From NCBI RefSeq assembly GCF_033807575.1, contig NC_084727.1, positions 7,502,001 to 7,566,000 of the forward strand: a DNA stretch of 64,000 nucleotides. The letters run 5' to 3'. Of the stretch, positions 10,964 through 21,470 are shown piece after piece. A model generated the notes under the pieces. The model searched no databases, was not told where the DNA came from, and saw only the letters and a program-made list of their open reading frames with translations. The stretch is from Cydia pomonella. Lineage: Eukaryota > Arthropoda > Insecta > Lepidoptera > Tortricidae. Position numbers and translations under genes: made by a program. Within the stretch, counting starts at the first letter, position 1. Each line of letters begins with the position of its first letter.

Positions 10964-12864
10964 CAGAGCGATCGAGTATATTCCTTCAACAGGATGCTCT
11001 CTTACAGCATATAAAAAGGGCTTAACAGACCCACATTGGAACCAATTTACCTGAATAGCGACCCACAAATGCTAGATTCTTGCAACTAGGCTTGGCGAAA
11101 GAAAAATGATGTACCCGCGTACACCTCTTTGTAGAAAACCCTTCCTGATGCTGGTCTCAGCTGCAAGGAGCTATTGTCTTGCAAGTGCAAAGAACGCTGT
11201 ACAGGGTGTGGGTGAGTAAAACACGGATTTAAATACACTATGCTTTGCGCATGCGAAGGTGCATGCTCTGGGACAAAATAAAACGTAAAAAAAAAAATTG
11301 TTTAATTAGTGTGTAACTTTAATTAGCTAGATCCGGAGTAAATTACAATAAAACGATCTCAGTATTCTTAATTTTGATAATAATACTTTTATCGAAAATA
11401 TTACTTTACTATAAATATCGTTCAGCAAGTTACCTTTACTTAAACATCATTTGCCTTGCAAATTGTATTGAAACAGCCATCCGACTCTTGGTGGTGTCAT
11501 CCGGTATGGAACAAAAATAGTGTAATTTGCTTGTTTATAAACCGATTTTCAAAATTTTAATGGAATTTAATAGCTTACTAATGTAGTATTCATATCTTGA
11601 TACAATGTTTTCCTGTAAAGTTACTAGTAAAGTTGATGAATACAAAAAACGGATTTTTTTTCGGGAAAATTTAAATAAAACTTAAAATTTCTCGCAAACT
11701 ATGGTACTTACAAGGTCAAATGTATAAACGATATTATAGCGCATTTAATTTTGCTTTTTATGACACCCCACACAAGCTTACATGTGATATACTTTCTGTG
11801 GTATACGCAATATTCTGAACACGGCACCGGCCATTTTGATGACGTCATAACTGGTGACTTAACCACGTTAGAAACTGTCTCCCGATGGTTTTTTTGTCAA
11901 AATAACATGCTTAACAACATACTAAAATATGGTGCTGGTTTCATCAAAGGCACCTTTTGGGCCCTATATGACCCTAAGGGAAGCGCCTTCATACCTACTC
12001 GTATAACATTTTTTTATACAATCAAACACATTTGAATAAGTAGTCGATAAAGCGGTCAAACACCGATAGATTATTAATATGTTGTAACATGACATCACTA
12101 TTTTTGATCTCACATAGACAATTTACGCACAAACTTGCATTTCATTTTTGGTCGCACTTTTGAAGTTTGACAGTCGTTCTTGATATCCTATTTCTATGTA
12201 TCCGGATCCGAAAAATTGTCGGATATTGCAAACCCTAGCTGCGCGCTGCGCTATCTCCCCGCCCCGCGCGCCCCGCGCCGCGTGCTGCCAACCACCTTCG
12301 CTTGCAGTTCGTTGCGATTAATTCTATTTACTTTTTGACAAGCTTCCGGTAAAAAAAATCTATTTTTTATTTAGTGCAAATGTAGTGTCTTTAGATAAGT
12401 ACCGTTTTTAAAATTTTCACGTCTCTCTTAATTTCCCCCGAAGCACAATGTACAAAATAATTAAAAATACATGTTCCATAATTTGCCCAGGCGTGCAAAG
12501 TTAACTGAATGTTTATAATGCTTTAAAAAGCTTAACTTGAGATTGCACCAACCGACTGACTTATCCTCGAGCCGCAATCGAAAAAAAAAATTTTTTTAGG
12601 GTATCATTCATTGCACATCTTTTTAATTAAGATATACTATGCACCAAGGTGGTCTCTATACACTACTTAGCTTGAACCCAATAGCTTTTAATTTACTCCA
12701 AAATTACGGCACTTTATAGTTTATACCTAAAATTTAACGGTCTTCCGTACATAATAGAAACGGTGCAACTCGGGGGAAATAATCTAGTTGCGCCATCTAA
12801 CGAATCCAAAAAAAGCACGACTACACGACTTACTTCCATACTTTTCGTTAACTTGACTATACTA

Positions 12865-13005
12865 TTGTACGATATATGTGCGAATAGGTAATTCGCAACT
12901 CGTGTCGATTTAAAACACTCCCTTCGGTTGTGTTTTAATTTATCGCCACTCATTGCGAATTTCCTATTTTTCACATTTGTGTCATAATGTACTATTTTTA
13001 CAAAA
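12865..13005. repeat. Family B outer segment displaced by the composite insertion
   Basis: The stretch ATGTGCGAATAGGTAATTCG through TCGATTTAAAACACTCCCTT matches the flank of the family B copy at 23310-23402. At 13395-13469 part of the same flank occurs in reverse. It is the other side of the site into which the composite inserted after 8161. Confidence 0.75.
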
Positions 13006-13061
13006 AAATATGATACCAATATGGCTCTTCGGTCGCAAAATCAATGCTGTAAATTATAAAC

Positions 13062-13195
13062 TCAGGATTATAACCGCGAAAATCGATGTTTGCAAATTAC
13101 GGGCATCTTTCTCTGTCATTCTACGCATTCATTGAAGTAAATAAAAGAGTAAGATCCCTGCAATTTACGAATTTTGGTTTTCACGGTAGGCCCTC
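13062..13195. mobile_element. MITE family D, copy 2
   Basis: Ends read TAACCGCGAAAATCGATG and TTTTGGTTTTCACGGTAGGC, with one end mutated (CACGG for CGCGG). The internal GGGCATCTTTCTCTGTCA motif is shared with the copy at 7598. Confidence 0.75.
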
Positions 13196-13394
13196 CGGTC
13201 TGTAAATCTATTTACGAGCTTCAACATCGCGAAAGACAAATGGATAGACAGCAGAAAGACATAAATAGGTGTTTATTATACCCATGGGAATAAAGGAACT
13301 TTTCTAACACTACAAAGAGTTTACAGTACTAAATTATGTACTAATTAAAGAAATGCTCACAAAAATAGTTCAGGCTAGTCTAATTTACAGAGTT

Positions 13395-13567
13395 CAATAA
13401 TAGTACATTACGACACAAGTGCGAAAAATAGGAAAACGAATTACCTATTCGCACATGTATCGTACAACGTTTTACAGTACATATGGCCCTTTAAATGTTA
13501 GACACAGAAACGTAATATGCTAATTTTCGCACTAGTGCGGTAAAGTAGCACCATATGTACTGTAAAA
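13395..13567. mobile_element. MITE family B, copy 2, with flank
   Basis: Core inverted ends TTTTACAGTACATATGG at 13470 and its complement at 13551-13567. The 75 bp before the core repeat the family's outer segment in reverse (CGAATTACCTATTCGCACAT). The junction CGTACAACGTTTTACAG confirms the unoccupied target sequence used by the left composite. Confidence 0.8.
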
Positions 13568-14106
13568 TAAAATTATATTACCACATAGAAAATGTACAAA
13601 AAACCAGTTACAAACTGCAACAATATTAATCATTACATTATAATCAACATTTTTTGCACGGTAATGAATTTATGATTTTCTCTCTAAAATATCAAACAAT
13701 AATAAGCTGAAAAGGTGATAATTATAAAATGAATCACCTGTCACAAATATCTAACTCAAGTGTTTACCGTTAGATGTCGCTGCTCCCATATAATCACATC
13801 ACGCAAAAATGTGAAAATTGGAGTTATGCTGCTTTACAAACTTTCGTCAGCTAAACTGCTTCAGATTGCAGATGTAGATCTAGAAGACGGTTTTACAAGT
13901 TATTAACTCGTCCTGTTAGTATGTGTATGTGCGTTATTTTTCACCACATCGGCTGGTAAAAGCCCTCTTGATAGTTCAAAAACTAATGAGAAAATTGCAT
14001 TTTATACACATGTGGGGCAAATTTTGAGTTGTGTGTGTATGTGTTGACTTATATATTATAATCCTTCCGATTTCGATGACGGCAACCTTAGCAATTACGG
14101 ATTACG

Positions 14107-14338
14107 CCGATTATAGGGAGCGTACATGAATATTTTGACTTTTGACTTTGTAGGATGCAGCACAGGAGCCGTCAGATTTTTGGCGCGAGGCGTAAATGTG
14201 ATGTTTATTGTTCCGATATAGCCCACAAGATGGCAGAACCTACTATGCACAAGAAAACACGTGACGTGTAAATGTACACATGGTTCCGATTCAGGCCACA
14301 AGATGGCAGAGCCTCCACGCGCACGGTCCCTATGAAAT
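14107..14338 (+). mobile_element. MITE family F, copy 1
   Basis: It contains GCAGCACAGGAGCCGTCAGA, TTTTTGGCGCGAGGCGTAAA and two CCACAAGATGGCAGA motifs. It repeats in the same orientation at 15010-15221. Ends are similar inverted sequences (TATAGGGAGCGTRCATG, and the complement of ATAGGG.CCGTGCGCG), so I treat it as a short TIR element. The two copies are about 0.7 kb apart, with a LINE tail between them. Confidence 0.65.
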
Positions 14339-14682
14339 TTTGCATACATTTGTTAATCGGGTGACAATACAATATTATGATGACATGGTGCTGATCTGAT
14401 GATGGAGACAGGAAGAGGCCGTTGGAACTCTGTGATAAAACAACGCAAACTCTTATCTGTCTCGATGAGTTTTAGCTGCCTGTGGAAAGAAAAGTACAGT
14501 CGGCTATAAAAGCTTATAAAAGGACTAACTGCCATAGTAGAAGTATTGCAACTTAGAATTACCTATCCGCTGACATCTGACTATCGCTAGCCCTTATTGC
14601 TAAGAAGGGCCAAGTAACCCCCCGACCTTTTTGCCAAAATATTATTTTTATTTGGGATTAGAAATCTAGTTGTAAAGTACAT

Positions 14683-14935
14683 TTTATTTACAATAACAAT
14701 TTACATAATGGATATATACAGAGGATTACTATAACTAACTTAAATCTAAAATAGGACCTTGAGGCATTATACCAAGCCTGTTGGCGGAATTTCCTCATTG
14801 TGTCGACTATCGCAATGCTGATACGTCGTGCGAAGAAGCCGCCAGCTCTTCGGTTACCCGCGATTTCTGCAAAACACTTGTGCGCGCTGGGGCCCCATGG
14901 ACCTAGTAAGTAGGTAAAGTAACTATGACCATGAA
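14683..14935 (-). pseudogene. LINE 3' end, RTE-like, second copy
   Basis: On the minus strand the frame includes CFAEIAGNRRAGGF then RRISIAIV, matching the C-terminal motif seen at 17878. The tail is AT-rich and reaches about 14683. It is 5'-truncated within the last 60 or so codons. Confidence 0.65.
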
Positions 14936-15009
14936 GTCGGTCTAAGCTAACTAGGGTTTCCATAGTAACCGTATTTACATCGCGTCCCGGTATGGGTAAG
15001 GCGATATTA

Positions 15010-15221
15010 TAGGGAGCGTGCATGAACTGTAGGAGGCAGCACAGGAGCCGTCAGATTTTTGGCGCGAGGTGTAAATGTGATGTTTTTTGTTCCGATGTAG
15101 CCCACAAGATGGCAGAACCTACTATGCACAAGAAAACACGTGACGTGTACATGTGCATGTTTATGGTTCCGATTCAGGCCACAAGATGGCAGACCCTCCA
15201 ACGCGCACGGCCCCTATAGGA
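15010..15221 (+). mobile_element. MITE family F, copy 2
   Basis: Direct repeat of 14107-14338 with nearly identical internal motifs, including GTGACGTGTACATGTGCATG. Ends are ATAGGGAGCGTGCATG and the complement of ATAGGGGCCGTGCGCG. Confidence 0.65.
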
Positions 15222-15451
15222 ATGTGGACGATTTGAGAAGGTGACCACCATAGAGGAACAATTTGACAGAGGCCGCGCAACTGACGACCAGCTGTGACAC
15301 TGCAATGGCGGAAGGATTCAATGTGTGCGTGTCACGAATGTATACCTAGGCGGATTGAGTACATTTTTTCTAGTTTGGTACGAACACCTTTGTAGCTCGG
15401 GGATAAGGTTCAATTTAGTATGGCAAAAAATGTGAGAGCGCCCTCCACTTT

Positions 15452-15720
15452 ATGAATGAATGAAAATCATTTATTTCGAGCTAAAAACTCATATAGTGTT
15501 AGTACATACAACAATTATTATTTATCTACCTATATATCTAAGTTAGTACAATATAAACAAAACAATAAATACCTAAAACTACTTAACATAATCTATTTCG
15601 ATGATGCGTTGGTCCGTTGGGTTCATGCAGTTGGTTCCAACGCCTCATCAGCTATAGCAACTTTAGCTGTGACTTTAGGTACTAACTAACTTCATGGATT
15701 AATATCGTATTTTACCATGA
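15452..15720 (-). repeat. Probable LINE 3' tail
   Basis: On the minus strand the block ends in CTCGAAATAAATGATTTTCA followed by ATTCATTCAT repeats. This is a tail form typical of Jockey/CR1-like elements in Lepidoptera. No reverse-transcriptase peptide is legible, so the identification rests on the tail alone. Confidence 0.4.
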
Positions 15721-16033
15721 TTAACTTATTTATGAAAATTTATCCGGCTTTTTTTTCTTTCGGTCGGTATAATTTTTGCAACATTCGACCACGCATGCCG
15801 GCGTATTTAATTTTTTCTTCGAACAATTAATGCACTGACGTTTCAATTCGACTGACGGCAGATTGGTGGATGAGGCCATAGAGATAACTGTCAATGTGAG
15901 TGTGTCACGCGTAAATACTAGAAAATTGGTGGATGATGGAATCCTATTTGTGTTTTAGCGAAACTACGTCCTTAGTATTCTAGGTGACCACATAGGAATG
16001 TAGACGAAACAGGAAAGTGGACCATATGGCAAT

Positions 16034-16108
16034 TTGGCATATTAATTAAGCCATGAGGCCGTGAGTTCAAGTCTCACCCAAGACAGTAATTTTTCCGCTT
16101 TTAAATTT
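16034..16108 (+). repeat. Partial tRNA-derived repeat
   Basis: Only the 3' half is present: GAGGCCGTGAGTTCAAGTCT then CACCCAAGACAGTAATTTTT. This equals the 3' part of the tRNA-like unit at 16754-16836, including the B box (GAGTTCAAGTC). The 5' half is replaced by unrelated sequence. Confidence 0.65.
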
Positions 16109-16117
16109 ATTCTAAGC

Positions 16118-16557
16118 TTAAGAGGCTGTCAACACCCAATGTCCTTGAAATTGATGTTACTTAAACAGTTTTTTAAGAAAGACTATTTGTTTTAGTCAAG
16201 TAAGAAAAATATATGTTCATATTAATTATATTTCAAAGACCTTGGTTGTACTCGATACATGATTGAACGAAATCGGCTCGATAGAAAATAATTGCAAAGA
16301 TTGGTCTTAAAATCCCAATTAAACGGTTTTATGTCTTTATTGTTTTGACTTATGGGTCTGCAATTAAAATCACAATTTCAAAACATTTATATCTAAACCG
16401 TGGTTGAGTAAAATATTACACTAATAATCCACTTTTTTTTATTTAAATACTTTCTTATTATTCCCTTGCCCAGGCCCAGTAACATGCTTCAGTGCTATCT
16501 CATTTACTCCGATACAAATAGACAGTGAGCGCGCTTTAGGTATTGACAGCCTCTTAA
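16118..16557 (+). mobile_element. MITE family C, 440 bp, TTAA-flanked, copy 1
   Basis: Ends are TTAAGAGGCTGTCAACACC and the complement of TTAAGAGGCTGTCAATACC. TTAA bounds all three copies (also 39511-39951 inverted and 51917-52370). TTAA flanks recall piggyBac-type target duplication, but TTAA is its own complement and could be part of the ends. It has no coding capacity. Confidence 0.85.
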
Positions 16558-16753
16558 TAGCATCGTTCGCAGACGTTTGTGCTTGTTAAAAATTAATTTA
16601 GTATGGGTAGCACATCGTTACTGGTGAATTTCCAGTATGACTTGGAACTCCGGTAGCCCTCTAAGAGGTGTAACGTTCTTACGGTAGATGTCGCTAGGGT
16701 CCCCAAGACCCATATGGTGGAAAAATTTGCTGCTTATGGATGAGGTCTTGGTG

Positions 16754-16836
16754 GCTCAGATGGCAGAGCGCTGGAGTATCGATCCAGAGGCCGTGAGTTC
16801 AAGTCTCACCCAAGACAGTAATTTTTCCAGTTTTAA
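16754..16836 (+). repeat. tRNA-like unit, likely tRNA-derived SINE head
   Basis: A cloverleaf can be drawn: acceptor GTCTTGG with CCAAGAC, A box TGGCTCAGATGG, anticodon stem CTGGA with TCCAG, T arm GTGAG-TTCAAGT-CTCAC. The seven-base loop GTATCGA would give anticodon ATC, which is unusual, and position 33 is T as expected. A partial second copy with the same downstream tail (ACAGTAATTTTTCC) at 16034 favours a repeat over a working tRNA gene. Confidence 0.6.
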
Positions 16837-17290
16837 ATTAACTCGCGTTTTGGTAAGAAAAGTGATGTATGGAGTTACCACTCTGTTTACTTATATTTAT
16901 CTATGCTTCGCACGTAGCCAATAGCATTGATGTTCTCCTCTGCAGGTCGCATTTCTGAACCGATTCTAGAGAAATTTTGTGAGCACCTTCGATAGTTAAA
17001 TTAAATATAATTTTTTTGTCATTTCGTTTTTTGGAAAATGTTCAAAATGGTGGAAATTGGCAAAGACTTAAGCGCGAATAAGGTCTATAGTACTTACTAA
17101 GACCATTGTGAGTTTGCTGTGAAAATTACGCAACGAAGTATTTTTCACAGCAACCTCACAATCACAACTGAAATCGCGAGGTTTACAGCTCACAGAGCCA
17201 CTAGTATTAATTAGTTCCATGAAATATACATATATTATAGGAGTTATAGGACCAATTGTAAAGATTTAAACTAAATTAAATAGTAATAAA

Positions 17291-17534
17291 ACCGACTTCA
17301 AAAATTACCAAAAGCGCCATACATGTACCTATAACATTTGAAGAGTTCCCTCGATTTCTCCAAGATCCCATCATCAGACCCCGACTTGGTGCCAAGGACA
17401 CCATCTAGGGGTTAAACGCGTTCGATTAAAATTATTTTTTTAAAAATCGGTTCACGATTCTCGGAGATATTGAGTAAGATACATACAAAAAAAAATCAGT
17501 CGAATTGCGAACCTCCTCCTTTTTTGAAGTCGGT
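17291..17534. mobile_element. MITE with ACCGACTTC ends
   Basis: Ends are ACCGACTTCAAAAA and TTTTTTGAAGTCGGT. The interior includes the C-rich AAGATCCCATCATCAGACCC motif. I recognise this as a very common lepidopteran terminal-repeat family. No gene inside. Confidence 0.7.
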
Positions 17535-17877
17535 TAAAAAGTACTTAAAGGACTGGGGTCCCATTTCACATTAATTGCTAAAATCCAAATAATAATATTT
17601 ATATTTTGTATCAATGGGATCTCATTGGCAGAGTGGCTGAGTCACGTGGTTTTGTTTACATCGTTTTAAATACCAAGAGACCGGCGTCTAAGGCGGTTGC
17701 CTCGCTGGATGCGAATGGCACGTCGCTCCGATGTGCGAGCCATGGGCGTAAGCAGGTTCAGGCAGCATAAAAATCACGTAGGTAGCTGCCCCCCCAGAGC
17801 TCAAATTTTACATACAATGTATGCCCCTCTGCGGCGTCCTATAAATAGTATGCCATCTAATGCGTTGCAACTTTAGA
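17535..17877. other. Unassigned stretch, slightly GC-richer in the middle
   Basis: The middle (17625-17770) has an A-box-like GGCAGAGTGGCTGAG followed by TTGCCTCGCTGGATGCGAAT. This could be a scrambled tRNA-derived repeat, but I cannot fold it into a cloverleaf. Nothing else is supported. Confidence 0.4.
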
Positions 17878-18115
17878 TCCATGGGGTCCCAGCGCGCACA
17901 AGTTTTTTGCAGAAATCGCGAAGCGTGTGGCTGACGTAACTGGTGACCGAAGAGCTGGCGGCTGCCTCGCACAACGTATCAGTATTGCGATACAACGAGG
18001 AAATGCCGCCAGCATCCTTGGTACCAATGCCTCAAGGGCCTATTTTAGATTTAAGCTAGTTATAGTAATCCAGTGTATATATCTATTATGTATATTGTTA
18101 TTGTAAATACAATTT
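17878..18115 (+). pseudogene. LINE 3' end, RTE-like, best-preserved copy
   Basis: A plus-strand frame reads FFAEIAKRVADVTGDRRAGG, then an ISIAIQRGNAASILGT block, then runs on through the tail. This is the conserved C-terminus I associate with RTE-like LINE polymerases of Lepidoptera. Only the last 65 or so codons and the tail remain. It is the clearest member of the set at 7225, 14683 and 62530. Confidence 0.7.
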
Positions 18116-18510
18116 ATTAGTATTGCATAGAAAAAATACACGCTTCATATTTTTATAGAGTTGCACCAATAAGCTAACCTTGTGTAGCATTTTTAATGTC
18201 ATCATCTCATTATTAATGTCAAATTTATATGAAAATATTACGTTAAATTTTTTGTTCATTTCTTTCATTTGCTATCAAAGTTACCAAACCCGATAATTTA
18301 TTCTCGACTGAGTTGACCCGTAGTCGATCTGCCTGTAGCGAAACCCTCATGCTACCGCGTTTTAGGCCTCCTAACACCATTAGTTCCTGATCGATGCTGC
18401 TCCTGCTCATGTTAAAACTTACAAAAATACCTCCTTACATTGTACTCTCACTCGAAGATCTTCACTCGGCTGATACAGCTTAGCGTTTTAAGATATAACC
18501 GTGTTCCATA

Positions 18511-18653
18511 AAGGATGACTCACGCTAGACCGGGCCGAAGCTTCCGGCGCTTCTTTTTCTATGGAAAGCACCACGTGATCACCAATCAGCCGTCATAGAA
18601 AATGACGTGTCGGACGCTCCGTCCCAGCCCCGGCCCGGTCTAGTGTCATCCTT
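18511..18653. mobile_element. MITE with AAGGATGACTCACGCTAGAC ends
   Basis: The left end AAGGATGACTCACGCTAGAC is followed by CGGGCCG. The right end is CGGCCCGGTCTAGTGTCATC then CTT. The whole 143-bp unit is a GC-rich near-palindrome. It lies 488 bp upstream of the 19141 exon, so it could be mistaken for exon-associated GC content. Confidence 0.8.
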
Positions 18654-19140
18654 AAGTTTCCAATTGTTGGATGTGTTTCCATGCTGACCGAGCTATCGGT
18701 TTGTGACTTTCCAAAGTTGGGAAACTTAAGAAAGTATGGGAACTCATCATTAGTGTTGCCAATTTATTTAGATACCAGGCTTGCCAAGTTAACTAAACTT
18801 TGGGGATGCAAGTCTTTGCCCAAGTCTATAGAAAAAGCCGCCTGGTGGCCATTTTCGGTGGAAAGTAACCACAAAAGTTTAATAAATCTGACTCCCAAGT
18901 TGACTCACTACTTATGCAGTACTGTGTAGGGATAAAATAAGAGTTAATGAAGCGGCCAGAAATCACCAACAAAGCTTTTGGCTAAGGTCACCATGCTTCA
19001 ACCGTATATAGACCTCAGACAGTGTCTGGCCACTAAATTTCATTACGCCCCGACCACAGGGCGATATTAGATTGTCGGAAAGCTTGGTTGGTCACCGCCT
19101 GGCCTTTTTGTGTCAACCATCTAACGCTGTCCTCCCACAG
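18654..19140 (+). other. Intron upstream of the 19141 exon, with 3' splice site
   Basis: No other gene is visible. The stretch ends in a pyrimidine-rich tract and CAG (CTGTCCTCCCACAG, 19127-19140), a strong acceptor immediately before ATG. The downstream frame stays open back to about 19072, so exon extension is not excluded. The base-composition step at 19141 supports the acceptor. Confidence 0.6.
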
Positions 19141-19523
19141 ATGTCGGTGGGCCTGCAGCGGCGCGTGCCGCCGCTGGACGACGCGCCGGGCGTGCCGGCG
19201 GCCTGGAAGAGCGGCAACCCGGAGCCGCCCTTCTCGTCCTTCGCGCCGCCCGCGGGCTCTCCGGCCGGCCCGGCCTTCGCCGCCTCCCCCGCGCCCTCCA
19301 CCCCCGGCCCGGGTTTCGCCGGCCCGCCGTACGCGGCGCCGTTCGGGAGCCCCTCGGCCCGGCCCGGGAGCGGCGGCGGCTTCCCGCCGGGCCCGCCGCC
19401 CCAGCAGGGGCACTTCCCGGGGCCGAACTTCGCGCCGCCCGGCTCCCCGTTTCACCCGCACCCGCCGCATCCGATGCCCCCGCATCCACATATGATGGCG
19501 CCGCTACCGCCGCCTGTTGACAG
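19141..19523 (+). CDS. Internal or first coding exon, Pro/Gly/His-rich protein segment
   Basis: This 383-bp exon is far more GC-rich than its surroundings. It is bounded by acceptor CCTCCCACAG and donor CAG|GTGAGC. It reads 127 codons from ATG at 19141, starting MSVGLQRRVPPLDDAPGVPA, and ends VD plus a split codon AG|, leaving phase 2. Composition is dominated by Pro, Gly, Ala and Ser, with a His/Pro/Met run (HPHPPHPMPPHPHMM) near the end. This is typical of disordered activation or scaffold regions of regulatory proteins. No folded domain, signal peptide or membrane segment is seen. ATG coincides with the exon start, so it may be the initiator or simply an internal Met. Other frames are also open because of the high GC. 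I do not recognise the gene. Its exit phase and split codon match those of the exon ending at 56466. Confidence 0.7.
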
Positions 19524-19902
19524 GTGAGCTTCTTGTCATTTCTGAATCCCTGGTACTAAAATGTCATACTCTCAAGAATGCAGTGTTGCCTTGGGGCCCA
19601 ATACGACGAAAGTATCGTAACCCATGGATTTCATATGACATGGAGATAGTGGTTACGTGCTTTGCTTGACACCAGACTGGTGTCACCGTTGAATGCCATG
19701 CCTATAGTTTGCATCATCGTGAACCTTGTCGGAATGCACGAAGGTTGAAATTGGACTGTATAGGTAGTCGCGCGCGTCAGGTGTCGTTTTTAGCGGTCAA
19801 AGGGTTAACGGTTAGATTTAAAAGTAATAGACAGCATCAGCAGAAACTAACCGGATAGGGCATTCAAAATGATTTGAACTCATTACCAACCTAATTTAAC
19901 CT
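19524..19902 (+). other. Intron start after the 19141 exon
   Basis: It opens with the 5' splice site GTGAGCTTCT at 19524. The remainder is ordinary AT-rich sequence with no recognisable repeat until the diverged tandem units start at about 19903. Confidence 0.5.
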
Positions 19903-20274
19903 CTGACCGCCATGAGCCACATCTACCTATCTAACGGACTTCTTCGGACCACCTAAGTTAGGTATCCTGGTATAACCTTAATCGGCCATTTCTTCCATAG
20001 TAGGACTGTACTCGTATTACATTGTAGTGTGACTTCTGACCGTGGTATCTGAGATATGCCATTGCCAAAAACGGACTTCGATTGAACCACTTGATCAAAT
20101 AACCTTTTAAATTAACAATTTCTGTTGTAAATGTTATACAATATTTATTTATACTAAATTGACATTGACCAACACACGTCAGAAAAACAATATATTAAAA
20201 AAATATATTATCCTAAATACAAGTTTAAACTAGGCTAAATCTAACAAAGGCCCCCGTGGTAAGCTTCAGAAGAT

Positions 20275-20607
20275 CTCTTCTTCTTCCTCGCGTTGTCCCG
20301 GCATTTTGCCACGGCTCATGGGAGCCTGGGGTCCGCTTGACAACTAATCCCAAGATTTGGCGTAGGCACTAGTTTTTACGAAAGCGACTGCCATCTGACC
20401 TTCCAACCCAGAGGGTAAACTAGGCCTTCTTGGGATTAGTCCGGTTTCCTCACGATGTTTTTCCTTCACCGAAAAGCGACTGGTAAATATCGAATGATAT
20501 TTCGTACATAAGTTCCGAAAAACTCATTGGTACGAGCCGGGGTTTGAACCCGCGACCTCCGGATTGCAAGTCGCACGCTCTTACCGCTAGGCCACCAGCG
20601 CCTAGAT
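20275..20607 (-). mobile_element. tRNA-derived SINE, full length, with 17-bp target duplication
   Basis: On the minus strand it opens with a tRNA head: GGCGCTGGTGGCCTAGCGGT holds the A box and GGGTTCAAACCCC the B box. The body runs ATCATTCGATATTTACCAGTCGC, then AAACCGGACTAATCC, then GCCGTGGCAAAATGCCGGGA, and ends in a GAAGAAGAAGAG tail. Direct repeats GGTAAGCTTCAGAAGAT (20258-20274) and GGTAAGGTTCAGAAGAT (20608-20624) differ at one base, so the insertion is fairly recent. It is of the type described as SINEs in Helicoverpa and other Lepidoptera. Confidence 0.9.
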
Positions 20608-20726
20608 GGTAAGGTTCAGAAGATGCTAGCTGCATTATACCCTGTCCTCTGACCGTTATAAGATTTGCTATTGTGTAAAGCTAATTTAGAACCATGTAAC
20701 TGATTCCAAATCCTCATTTGTGACCG

Positions 20727-20856
20727 GGGCCAGCTAAACTTCCCACTTTGTATGCCATAAGGGAGAGATTTGCTTGTATTATTATACGAATTACTTGTCA
20801 AGGCGTCCTTATGGCAAGCGGCATAGTAGGACGTTTTGCCCGCCGCGGTCACAATG
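20727..20856. mobile_element. MITE family G, copy 1
   Basis: AACTTCCCACTTTGTATGCC at one side and GGCAAGCGGCATAGTAGGACGTTTTGCC at the other form an inverted pair. The interior reads AAGGGAGAGATTTGCTTGTA then AAGGCGTCCTTATGG. An inverted relative lies at 38091-38203. It interrupts a unit of the surrounding tandem array. Confidence 0.6.
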
Positions 20857-21060
20857 TTCGAGTGTTTTCTATTCCAAATCTAATTCATGACCGCCGTGAG
20901 ATTAACTGTTGAAAATGGACTTTGAACTACCTGACCGACTCCAAATCTGCATTATTGAGCTAGATTGTAGATATGTACTTGGATTCATATTGCATTCATC
21001 GTTGACCTCTGACCGCCGTGAGATAAGGGCGGCAGACTTGTTCTAGACCGTTCTTATCAG

Positions 21061-21440
21061 TACGAGTAGTAGTGAGAACTTGCGCATAATTTGCTACTAT
21101 TTGGACAATAAGTAAAAAACCGGTCAAATGTGAGTTCGTATTCCTCGCGCACCGAGGTTTCCGTACAAACTTTCAATTATCTCGTAACGTATATATGTGG
21201 ACTGTCAAAGAAAATTTTGTGGCGACAGTAAATTTACTGCCATTTTTCGACACATGATTAAAACTCTCGAAACGATGCCGCCATACCTTTGGCCTTTGAC
21301 CTATCAGATGGCGCCACTTTTTGATATTGAACAAATTAAACTCGTTGCGCGTTCGCGGCGAACTCGTTGGCGCTCTACTCAATTCAACAACGGTGGCAAA
21401 TCGCCAGTGGAAACACGTTTAAGGAAACTTCATGGCGTAA
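21061..21440. other. Unassigned stretch
   Basis: No gene or repeat is recognised. Overlapping frames on both strands (21173-21487) look like ordinary chance frames without domain motifs. Confidence 0.45.
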
Positions 21441-21470
21441 AATTTTTCAATTTTTTTTTTAATTTTTTTT

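Larger units (their letters stand above)
9440..12237 (+). mobile_element. Non-autonomous hAT element, 2.8 kb, TSD GCTGCGCG
   Basis: It begins TAGGGTTTGAG and ends in the complement of TAGGGTTTGCAA, within exact 8-bp duplications GCTGCGCG (9432-9439 and 12238-12245). Runs of ATATCCGGAT lie just inside both ends. An extra inward end (CAAACCCTA) at about 10806-10814 suggests a second, nested hAT copy sharing the left end. Its interior holds a decayed LINE and short uninformative frames; I see no transposase. The inverted copy at 29621-32081 keeps the same flanking duplication. Confidence 0.88.
8162..12864 (+). mobile_element. Composite transposon, left copy, with TTGTA target duplication
   Basis: The outer element starts GTACGGTCAAATTAAC and ends in the complement of TAGTATAGTCAAGTTAAC, so its ends are imperfect inverted repeats. 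It is flanked by TTGTA (8157-8161 and 12865-12869). Intact family B sequence elsewhere reads CGTTGTACGA at this point, which is the empty site. Subterminal inverted motifs (a CTTCGGGGGAAATT core at about 8622 and its complement at about 12432) add a foldback character. A hAT element and a LINE remnant are nested inside. The same composite recurs inverted at 28994-33022. No transposase frame for the outer element is visible. Confidence 0.8.
19903..21060 (+). repeat. Diverged tandem repeat array (unit about 120-130 bp)
   Basis: A motif like CCTCTGACCGCCGTGAGAT recurs at about 19901, 20034, 20646, 20885 and 21002. It comes with a second shared block (GACCGACTCCAAATC or GATTCCAAATCCTCA). The spacings 20885-21002 and 19901-20034 are 117-133 bp. 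A SINE (20275-20607) and a MITE (20727-20856) interrupt the array, so it predates both. Units are strongly diverged. Confidence 0.55.

Noticed and set aside
11751..12035. 94-codon frame inside the left composite, with a related frame in the right copy at 29827-30069
   Set aside because: It recurs only because the element is duplicated. It contains no transposase or other motif that I recognise and no splice context.
14353..14535. 60-codon minus-strand frame between repeats
   Set aside because: It has no domain, no splice context and no copy elsewhere; typical of chance frames in this window.
16754..16836. Functional tRNA gene
   Set aside because: The cloverleaf folds, but the implied anticodon ATC is odd and a partial copy with the same tail lies 720 bp away, as expected for a SINE-like repeat.
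19033..19495. Long Arg/Ala/Gly-rich frames on the minus strand and in the second plus frame over the 19 kb exon
   Set aside because: They are shadows caused by the very high GC content. Only the plus frame ending at GTGAGC is flanked by good splice sites and has a coherent Pro/Gly/His composition.
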